Assembly: GCF_000025705.1 (NCBI RefSeq)
Contig: NC_013959.1
Span: 670,001 to 734,000, forward strand
DNA from: Sideroxydans lithotrophicus ES-1
GTDB lineage: Bacteria > Pseudomonadota > Gammaproteobacteria > Burkholderiales > Gallionellaceae
Reading direction: 5' to 3'
DNA: 64,000 nucleotides
Position numbers and translations under genes: made by a program. Shown piece by piece: positions 57,838 through 64,000 of the stretch; the stretch's first letter is position 1, and each line of letters opens with the position of its first letter. Under the pieces are notes generated by a model. That model was given only the letters and a program-made list of their open reading frames with translations. It ran no database searches and was not told where the DNA came from.

Positions 57838-58688
57838 TTGCGCATCACGTCCCGTTTGAAAGCCTGGTAGAGCGGATGCAGTCTGGCGAACATCGCGCCG
57901 GGCCTGCCGTTGCCCACGGGTTTACCATCGAGTGTGGTGACGGCAAGCACTTCCTTGGTGCTGGAGGTGAGCAGCAGTTCGTCGGCGCCGAACACCTCTG
58001 TTTTCGTTATGCGCCGCACCTCATACGGGATGCTGTTGGCGGCAGCGAGCTCAAGGATGACATCATAGGTGATGCCGGGCAGCATCAGGTTGTCCTTGGG
58101 CGGCGCCAGCAGTTTGCCGTTCTTCACCACGAAGATGTTGCTGGCGGCGCCTTCGGTGAGGAAGGCGTCGTCGCGGATCAGGATGGCTTCGGCACAGCCC
58201 GCCTCGACAGCAGCCTGCCGCAGCAAGACGTTGGGCAGCAGCGCGATGGACTTGATGTCGCAGCGCAGCCAGCGATTGTCGGCAACGGTGATGCAGGCGA
58301 TGCCGCTTTGCAGCAGTTCCGCAGGAGGCGTGGTGAGCGGGTTGCTCAGCGCGAATACGGTCGGCGGTACCGGCGGGTTCGGGAAAGCGTGATCGCGCTT
58401 GGCGACGCCGCGGGTGATGTGCAGGTAAATGTATTGGTCATCCGGCTCGTTGCGGGCGATGAGTTCGTAGAGGACGTCTGCCCACTTGTTCTCGCTGTGC
58501 GGGTTCTTCAGCTTGATGCCGTCGAGACTGTGCTGCAGGCGCTGCAGGTGCTCCGCAAGGCGGAAAGGGCGGCGCGAATACACCGGGATGACTTCGTAGA
58601 CTCCGTCGCCGAAGATGAAGCCGCGGTCCAGTACCGACACCCTGGCTTCTTCGATCGGCATGAATGAACCATTGAGGTAAATGGTCAT
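57834..58688 (-). CDS. dat: D-amino acid aminotransferase (class IV)
   Basis: A 284-residue PLP enzyme of fold type IV. FIFGDGVYEVIPVYSRRPFRLAEHLQRL near the start, RGVAKRDHAFP near 100 and DIKSIALLPNVLL with the PLP Lys near 146 match D-alanine transaminases more than BCATs. It would interconvert D-Ala and D-Glu for peptidoglycan. It lies 10 bases after the DacA-type gene, fitting D-Ala metabolism. Confidence 0.85.
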   Translation of the reverse strand: MTIYLNGSFMPIEEARVSVLDRGFIFGDGVYEVIPVYSRRPFRLAEHLQRLQHSLDGIKLKNPHSENKWADVLYELIARNEPDDQYIYLHITRGVAKRDHAFPNPPVPPTVFALSNPLTTPPAELLQSGIACITVADNRWLRCDIKSIALLPNVLLRQAAVEAGCAEAILIRDDAFLTEGAASNIFVVKNGKLLAPPKDNLMLPGITYDVILELAAANSIPYEVRRITKTEVFGADELLLTSSTKEVLAVTTLDGKPVGNGRPGAMFARLHPLYQAFKRDVMRK

Positions 58689-58698
58689 GCTTACTCCT

Positions 58699-59838
58699 TT
58701 ACTGGAACAGCAACCGGATGTTGTCCACTCCGCGCGAGAATACGTTCGCCAATGGTATATCTTCCAGCGCGACCACGGGCAGGTCGAGGAAGGGTTTGTC
58801 GCTCAGGGTCAGGTGCAAGGTGCCGATCTGCTGGCCGCGGTCGATCGGTGCAAGTATCGGTTGCTTTGTCTCCAGCGTGGCTTTGAGCGCATCGCGTCGG
58901 CCTTTGGGTATGGTGATGTAGCGATCCGCACGAAAGCCGATCTCGACTTCTTTTGCGGTGCCTTTCCAGACATATTTGCTGCTGACCAATTGATCCTTGG
59001 CATAGAGCCTGATCGCTTCGAAATCCTGGAAACCGTAGTTCAACAGGCGCTGGCTTTCGCTGCTGCGCAGCTTCTCGGTTGCGGTGCCGATCACCACCGA
59101 GATCAGGCGCCGTTCGTCGCGTTTGGCCGAGGCGACCATGTAGAATTCCTCGGATTCGTTATTGCCTGTCGCCAGCCCGTCCACAAAGGGGTCCATCCAT
59201 AGCAGACGATTGCGGTTGAACTGGTTGATGCCGTTGTATTGATATTCACGCTGCGAGTAGATGTGGTAGTACTCGGGGAAATCTCGCACCAGCGCGGCAG
59301 CGATCAAGGCCAGATCGTGCGCACTGCTGTAGTGCTGTGCATCGGGGGTGCCGGTGGCATTGACGAAATGCGTATCCTTCAGCCCCAGCTGCTGCGCCTC
59401 GTTGTTCATCGCGTCGGCCAGCGCCATTTCATGATTGGCGAGAGTCTCCGCCAGCACCCGTGCAGCATCGTTGGCGGACTGCACGATCAATCCGCGCAGC
59501 AATTCTTCAACTGACACCTCCTTGCCGGCAGTCAGGTACATGCGCGGCTCATCATTTTGCATGCGCGTGGCATAAGCCGATGGCAACAGTTTCCGGGTAA
59601 GCGATAACTTGCCCTGCTTGATCGCGCTGAACACGACATAGGCCGTCATCAGTTTGGTCAATTGGGCTGGCGGGATATGCGCGTTGGCGTTCTGTTCCAC
59701 CAGGAATTGCCCGCTGGTGTAGTCGTACAGTGCGTAAGAATTGGCAGCGAGGATGGGTGGAGAGGATGACTGCTCTTGCTCTTGCGAAAATGCCAGCGTC
59801 GGCAACAGTGCGAATAGAAATATCAGGGCGCGTTTCAT
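58699..59838 (-). CDS. DacA/PBP5-type protein lacking catalytic residues
   Basis: A 379-residue exported homologue of D-Ala-D-Ala carboxypeptidases (signal MKRALIFLFALLPTLAFS). The SxxK motif of the family (PASLTK) reads PAQLTK here, so residue 59 is Gln, not Ser; the SxN motif is kept (SANDA, 121-123); the KTG motif reads ATG at 223-225 (DGLATGNN). With the nucleophile and KTG Lys gone it should not act as carboxypeptidase or bind penicillin covalently. The C-terminal PBP5 domain is kept. It heads the dat-DUF493-lipB operon and may be a structural or regulatory relative. Confidence 0.85.
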   Translation of the reverse strand: MKRALIFLFALLPTLAFSQEQEQSSSPPILAANSYALYDYTSGQFLVEQNANAHIPPAQLTKLMTAYVVFSAIKQGKLSLTRKLLPSAYATRMQNDEPRMYLTAGKEVSVEELLRGLIVQSANDAARVLAETLANHEMALADAMNNEAQQLGLKDTHFVNATGTPDAQHYSSAHDLALIAAALVRDFPEYYHIYSQREYQYNGINQFNRNRLLWMDPFVDGLATGNNESEEFYMVASAKRDERRLISVVIGTATEKLRSSESQRLLNYGFQDFEAIRLYAKDQLVSSKYVWKGTAKEVEIGFRADRYITIPKGRRDALKATLETKQPILAPIDRGQQIGTLHLTLSDKPFLDLPVVALEDIPLANVFSRGVDNIRLLFQ

Positions 59839-60022
59839 GGAATCTGGTCGGATAGCTATGGGCGGATTATAGCAAGCACGGGCCTTGGCTGGCGGCGGAC
59901 TAGGGATGGCATAGATATTTTCCGGCGGGATATAGGTACGGTCTAGTCCGTATGGCATATTGCCCTTGCTTTTTGCCGGAGATAAAAAGGTCGCCCCCAC
60001 AGTGATGGTCAAGGAGAACAGG

Positions 60023-60478
60023 ATGCAACTAATCAGCGAAAGACTCGGCCAGGAAATCGGCAAACTGCCCAACCGGATCGATCAGGCGCACGCTCCATCT
60101 TTCATCGGGATAGATTTCGTGGAAGTCGCTGAGTCCCATGTGCTGTTCTTCGGGCGGGTCAAGGATTTCGTGCATGGTGAATTGCCTGAGACAAAAGCCG
60201 ATCTGGATGAACTGGGACAGAGTTGCAAGCTGGAAGAATGGTTGCAAGGGTTCGGCGCATCGCGCTTCGGGCAGTTGACAGCCTTTGGCCGCCTGCACGA
60301 TGCCCATGCTGAATTTCACCGCCACGCCACTGATGTGCTGGAACTGATACATGCAGGGAGCTGGATCGCCGCCGAGCATTTGCGCAAGAGCGAATTGGCC
60401 CAGGCGCTGCGCAGGGTATTGATCACGCTCACAGAACTGAATGAGTCGATCAAAAAGCAGGCATGGGGCGTCAGCTGA
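60023..60478 (+). CDS. Stand-alone CZB (chemoreceptor zinc-binding) domain protein
   Basis: A 151-residue protein with the CZB ligand pattern: His at 51 (DFVHGELPE), Cys at 68 (SCKLEEWL), His at 95 and 99 (AHAEFHRHA). CZB usually occurs at the ends of chemoreceptors or diguanylate cyclases; here it is alone. AAGGAG lies before the ATG at 60023. It converges on the HDOD gene, with ends overlapping by 8 bases. It may respond to zinc or hypochlorite as in other CZB proteins, but that is inference. Confidence 0.7.
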   Translation: MQLISERLGQEIGKLPNRIDQAHAPSFIGIDFVEVAESHVLFFGRVKDFVHGELPETKADLDELGQSCKLEEWLQGFGASRFGQLTAFGRLHDAHAEFHRHATDVLELIHAGSWIAAEHLRKSELAQALRRVLITLTELNESIKKQAWGVS

Positions 60479-61334
60479 ACGAGTTGGTGAACTGCGCAGC
60501 CTGATTTGCCTGTTCCACTACCTGTTCCGTGATTTCGTCAGCCCGGTCCGGGTCTATGCCCAGCGCCTCCCATTCCTCGGGGGCGACATAATTTCCCACA
60601 TACTCGCGTACACCCAGCTGGGGGAGCAGCCTTTCGGTGATGTTGACGATGCGCACCAGCGGTTGTCCCTCGGCCGCTTCTGCGACATCCGGTGTGTGGT
60701 GGTAACGCAGCACGGCGACGACTTCGCTCGGCAGGTTCCAATGTTTGGCCAGCTCCGCACCCAATTCGTCGTGCGTCATTTCCAGCAATTCGCGCTCCAC
60801 TTCGATGGCAAGCCTGTCCGGCTCGATGACGAATCGCGTATGCAGATCGTCGCTGCGTTGTGTGTCCAGATGCGCCAGCGCCAGATAACCGATGTCGTGC
60901 AGCATACCGGCCAGAAATATCTGGTCGTCTTGCGGCCGGTTCCTGGCGGGCATGGCGCGCACCACCGGCAGCATGCCGAAAGCCACGCCCATGTTATGCA
61001 GCCAAAGTTCCTGCGGGTCGAACCGGCCGATGGGTTTGCTCACCAGCGACATGACCGCGATGCCGGTGGCAACCGACTTTACCCGAGTCAAGCCAAGCAG
61101 CATGGCCGCATCCTTGACGGCGGCAATCTTGCGGGTGGTGCCGAGCAGCGGGGAGTTCGCCAAACCGATGATCTTGGCTGAGATCATCGGGTCCTGCGAG
61201 ATCAATAGCATCATCTCCCTTTCGCCTTCATCGCTATCCAGTTTGAGCGCCATCAGTTTTTGCGCGATGACGGGCATCGCGGGGAGCGAATTCAGGTTGC
61301 GGACGGCTTGGCGGAGGTCTATGGGTGCGTTCAT
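60471..61334 (-). CDS. HDOD-domain protein
   Basis: A 287-residue HDOD signal-transduction protein: LNSLPAMPVIAQKLMAL, ISQDPMISAKIIGLANSP, and the HD-like motif MLHDIGYLALAH near residue 142. Such proteins regulate through unknown effectors, often near two-component genes. It lies downstream of regA (95-base gap) on the same strand, so it may be in the same operon. Confidence 0.85.
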   Translation of the reverse strand: MNAPIDLRQAVRNLNSLPAMPVIAQKLMALKLDSDEGEREMMLLISQDPMISAKIIGLANSPLLGTTRKIAAVKDAAMLLGLTRVKSVATGIAVMSLVSKPIGRFDPQELWLHNMGVAFGMLPVVRAMPARNRPQDDQIFLAGMLHDIGYLALAHLDTQRSDDLHTRFVIEPDRLAIEVERELLEMTHDELGAELAKHWNLPSEVVAVLRYHHTPDVAEAAEGQPLVRIVNITERLLPQLGVREYVGNYVAPEEWEALGIDPDRADEITEQVVEQANQAAQFTNSFS

Positions 61335-61428
61335 ATGTTATGTGCCTGGTTCTTGGCTGATCTAATGTCTGCGGGTCTGGAAGCCATTCTAACCCGAACC
61401 GGACGGTGCATGCAGTCCGGAACCACTG

Positions 61429-61968
61429 CTAGAGGCCGATCGGCCGTTTCGACAGCTTGCGTTGCAGGGTGCGGCGGTGCATGTTGAGGACGCGTGCAGT
61501 GGCGGAGATGTTGTCGCCGTTCTCGTGCAGTATCCGCTGGATGTGTTCCCATTCGAGGCGTTCGACCGAGGCGGGATGTGCCTCGAGCGGTACGTCGGTG
61601 CTGGGGTTGTGGCCGAAGGCGGCCACGATCTCGTCGGCATTGGCGGGTTTGGAAAGGTACTGCGTCGCGCCCAGCTTGATCGCTTCCACGGCAGTGGCGA
61701 TGCTGGCGTAACCGGTCAACACCACGATGCGCGTGGCCGCGTCGAGTTCGTGCAGCTTCTGTACCAGCACCAGCCCCGAAGCGCCGTCCATCTTCAGGTC
61801 CAATACCGCGTATTCCGGGGGATTGGCGCTGGCGAGCGGCAGCGCCTGCTCGACGCTGTCTGCGGTCGTCACCGCGAAGCCGCGCTTCTCCAGCGCGCGC
61901 GAAAGCACGCTGCGGAACGTCGCATCGTCGTCTACCAGCAGCAATGAAGGCATTTCGGACAGATTCAT
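61429..61968 (-). CDS. regA: RegA-type response regulator
   Basis: A 179-residue response regulator: receiver with phospho-acceptor Asp near 57 (VLDLKMDGASG), Lys in LSKPAN, then a Fis-type helix-turn-helix SVERLEWEHIQRILHENGDNISATARVLNMHRRTLQRKL, the RegA/PrrA/ActR signature. RegA controls redox-dependent genes. Its start overlaps the regB stop by four bases. Confidence 0.9.
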   Translation of the reverse strand: MNLSEMPSLLLVDDDATFRSVLSRALEKRGFAVTTADSVEQALPLASANPPEYAVLDLKMDGASGLVLVQKLHELDAATRIVVLTGYASIATAVEAIKLGATQYLSKPANADEIVAAFGHNPSTDVPLEAHPASVERLEWEHIQRILHENGDNISATARVLNMHRRTLQRKLSKRPIGL

Positions 61969-63272
61969 GCTGACAGCTTCCTTAACGGCAGGATCACTTC
62001 CGTAGTTGCGCCGCCGCCTTCGCGATTGGACAGGCGCACGCTGCCGCCCAGCCGCTCCAGCGTGGCGTTGGCGAGGAACAAGCCCAGTCCTCGCCCCTCC
62101 TGCTTGGTGGTGAAGAATGCCGAGCCGGCGCGCGCGGCTGCTTCCGATGTAAGACCCGGCCCCTGGTCATGTATCTCCAGCGTGATGTTCGCATCATCCC
62201 ATCGCAGCAGGATATCCATCTCGTCCGGCGAAGCATCGGCGGCATTGTTCAGCAGATTCAACAGGGCCGAGCGCAATGCCAGGTCGGCGCGCAACCTGGG
62301 TGAAGGTTGCGCGCCACTGACTTGGAACCGGTAATGCACGGTCGGCCGCAGTAACTGCCATTCGTCGAGCACGTTGCGGATGAACTCCTCCAGCGACAAT
62401 TCGCTGCTGGTCTCGCGGGCGTGCGAGAGCAGGGTGTCGAGGATGCGTTTGCAGTTCCTGACCTGTTCGTCGAGGATGATCAGGTTGTCCTGTTGCTCGG
62501 GCGAGGTGCACTCGTTGCGCATCTCGCCGATGACGACCGACATGGTGGAAAGCGGTGTGCCGAGTTCGTGTGCGGCCCCTGCCGCCTGTGTGCCCAGTGC
62601 CACGATGCGCTCGTTGCGCAAGGTCTCTTCCCGCACCCTGTTGAGCTGTGCATCGCGAATGCGTACTGCGCGGGCCATCTCGACAACAAAATATGCCACC
62701 ACCAGCGCACTGATGACGAATCCCAGCCACATGCCGAGGACGTGTTCGTTGAATGCATTCTGCATGGGGGACGCGGTCGGCATATCGTGATGCATGTGAT
62801 CCATGCCTTGCATCGCAACGGACATGGATTGACTTCCCGGGATCGGCACATACCACACCATCAGCAGGCTGTAGCACGCCAGCGTCAGCGAGGCCATGCC
62901 CCAGGTGAAGCGGCGGGGCAGCGTCGCGGCGGCGATCACCAGCGGCAACAGATAGAGCGAAACCAGGGGGTTGGTCGAGCCGCCGCCGTAATAGAGCAGC
63001 ACTGTCAGGACCAGCACATCCACACTCAGTTGCAGGAACAATTCCAGGTTTCCCACCGGAAAATTGAACGACAGCCGCCACCAGGTCAACGTGTTCACCA
63101 CGGCCAGAAAACACACTGCAGACAGCATCGGCATCCAGGCGAAATCATGGCTGATGAAGCGATGGATCAGGATCAGTGTGGCGAACTGCGCAATGATGGC
63201 GCCGTAGCGCAGCAGGATCAGTCTGCGCAGATGCGTATGACCAGTCTGGGCGGCGAGCAGAGAAGAATTCAT
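61965..63272 (-). CDS. regB: RegB-type membrane histidine kinase
   Basis: A 435-residue kinase with about six membrane helices. The H-box AGAAHELGTPLSTM has phospho-His near 235. The quinone-related GGxxNPF motif appears as GGGSTNPL (residues 96-103). A Met/His-rich loop (M150, M154, M157, H159, M160, H161, H162, M164, M170) lies between helices. Catalytic domain ends with GAGLGLF-like GRGLGLFLANATLERLGG. The pair regA/regB overlaps by four bases; a copper receptor gene is divergent. Confidence 0.87.
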   Translation of the reverse strand: MNSSLLAAQTGHTHLRRLILLRYGAIIAQFATLILIHRFISHDFAWMPMLSAVCFLAVVNTLTWWRLSFNFPVGNLELFLQLSVDVLVLTVLLYYGGGSTNPLVSLYLLPLVIAAATLPRRFTWGMASLTLACYSLLMVWYVPIPGSQSMSVAMQGMDHMHHDMPTASPMQNAFNEHVLGMWLGFVISALVVAYFVVEMARAVRIRDAQLNRVREETLRNERIVALGTQAAGAAHELGTPLSTMSVVIGEMRNECTSPEQQDNLIILDEQVRNCKRILDTLLSHARETSSELSLEEFIRNVLDEWQLLRPTVHYRFQVSGAQPSPRLRADLALRSALLNLLNNAADASPDEMDILLRWDDANITLEIHDQGPGLTSEAAARAGSAFFTTKQEGRGLGLFLANATLERLGGSVRLSNREGGGATTEVILPLRKLSA

Positions 63273-63398
63273 GGGGCTGGATTCTACCGGAGTCCCCGTG
63301 CACGAGGGGTGCGGCAATATGCCGCAGGGATGGCGCGAAATTAATTCTTACAATCCGCGCCGGTTTTACCTCTGGTCAATCTTATGGAGATTCTTGCA

Positions 63399-64000
63399 AT
63401 GAACTTGAAGCTGAAAATGAGTGTGGCCGCTGTCGCACTGGCGATGGGTAGTGCAGCACAGGCCGCCGAAACTGCCGCCTTGGACGAGGTGGTGGTGACC
63501 GCCCCCCAGAGCGCGGAGCCGCTGACCGTGAAGACCAACCCAAAGAAGCCGCGCCAGCCGGTTCCGGCGCATGATGGCGCGGATTACCTCAAGACCATCC
63601 CCGGTTTCTCGGTCATCCGCAAGGGCGGCACCGACGGCGATCCGGTGTTCCGCGGCATGGCGGGTTCGCGCCTCAATATCCTGCTGGATGGCGAGCAGAT
63701 ACTGGGTGGCTGCGGCGGCCGCATGGACCCGCCGACAGCCTACGTCTTTCCCGCTTCCTATGACCGCATCACCTTGCTGAAAGGCCCGCAGACTGTGTTG
63801 TACGGACCTGGCAGCTCGGCGGGTACGGTGCTGTTCGAGCGTATTGTGGATCGTGCCGTGCAGGCTGAAACGCATGCTCACGCTTCGCTCATGCTGGGCA
63901 GCTTCGGGCGCAATGACGAGATGCTGGATGCGCAGACCGGCAGCTCCAGCTATTACCTGCGTGCAGGTGCCACCCGTTCGCATTCCAACGATTACCAGGA
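63399..64000 (+). CDS. TonB-dependent copper receptor (OprC/NosA-like), partial
   Basis: The first 200 codons of an outer-membrane receptor, cut by the window edge. Signal peptide ends in AQAAE; TonB box-like EVVVTAP; plug domain with TIPGFSVIRKGGTDGDPVFRGMAGSRLNILLDG, CGGRMDPPTAYVFPASYDRITLLKGPQTVLYG. The GGCGGRMDPPT stretch is typical of OprC/NosA copper receptors. Ribosome site GGAG 8 bases before the ATG at 63399. It is divergent from regB with a 126-base gap. Confidence 0.87.
   Translation, partial: MNLKLKMSVAAVALAMGSAAQAAETAALDEVVVTAPQSAEPLTVKTNPKKPRQPVPAHDGADYLKTIPGFSVIRKGGTDGDPVFRGMAGSRLNILLDGEQILGGCGGRMDPPTAYVFPASYDRITLLKGPQTVLYGPGSSAGTVLFERIVDRAVQAETHAHASLMLGSFGRNDEMLDAQTGSSSYYLRAGATRSHSNDYQ

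Overview
The window is a moderately GC-rich stretch of bacterial chromosome. Gene content and order (mlaFEDCB-murA-hisG-hisD; xseB-ispA-dxs; dacA-type gene, dat, DUF493, lipB; RegB/RegA; a PA0069-type radical SAM gene) point to a betaproteobacterium, probably of the Nitrosomonadales/Gallionellaceae type. The placement comes from family knowledge, not a database search. Coding density is high, both strands are used, and I saw no rRNA, tRNA or CRISPR array.

Layout. 1-3.7 kb: small hydrolase, lipoprotein and DUF3820 genes, then dbpA on the minus strand and an orphan small gene. 3.8-7.3 kb (minus): lpxH, a periplasmic cyclophilin, an L,D-transpeptidase and a TPR protein, all envelope related. 7.5-11 kb: glnS, a DUF4870 membrane protein and cysS. 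11-11.8 kb: a DUF433/DUF5615 toxin-antitoxin-like pair between the cysS 3' end and a decayed second copy of that 3' end. 11.8-25.7 kb (minus): a contiguous MSHA-type pilus/pseudopilus assembly cluster (sigma-54 regulator, MshM, L, N, E, G, I, J and K-like proteins, then two unusual pilin-like proteins). 25.9-32.7 kb: mla lipid transport operon, murA, hisG, hisD, rpmB, rpmG. 32.8-35.5 kb (minus): small lipoprotein, SpoIIAA-like protein, EamA transporter, Rieske oxygenase. 35.6-48.8 kb: xseB-ispA-dxs, folE2, htpG with a textbook sigma-32 promoter, a glutamine amidotransferase, fdxA and the AddB/AddA-like nuclease-helicase pair. 48.9-52.8 kb: an accessory patch with a catalase-like peroxidase, a decayed copy of the addA 3' end, two orphan genes, a GNAT acetyltransferase and a DUF4442 protein. 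53.1-59.8 kb: PA0069-type radical SAM gene, ihfB, an ABC-2 exporter, lipB, DUF493, D-amino acid aminotransferase and a penicillin-binding protein homologue that has lost its catalytic residues. 60-64 kb: CZB-domain protein, HDOD protein, RegA/RegB, and the start of a TonB-dependent copper receptor running off the end.

The most unusual signals. (1) Two housekeeping genes, cysS and addA, each have a degenerate second copy of their 3' end downstream, with an accessory module (toxin-antitoxin; catalase) between the copies. (2) The same two genes carry in-frame palindromic repeat insertions, one in cysS and three in addA, and a repeat of the same style lies between murA and hisG. (3) The DacA/PBP5-type protein has Gln in place of the catalytic Ser and Ala in place of the KTG Lys. 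(4) The MSHA-type cluster ends in a long pilin-like protein and a shorter one that appear to share a common module, with no recognisable MshA-type major pilin.
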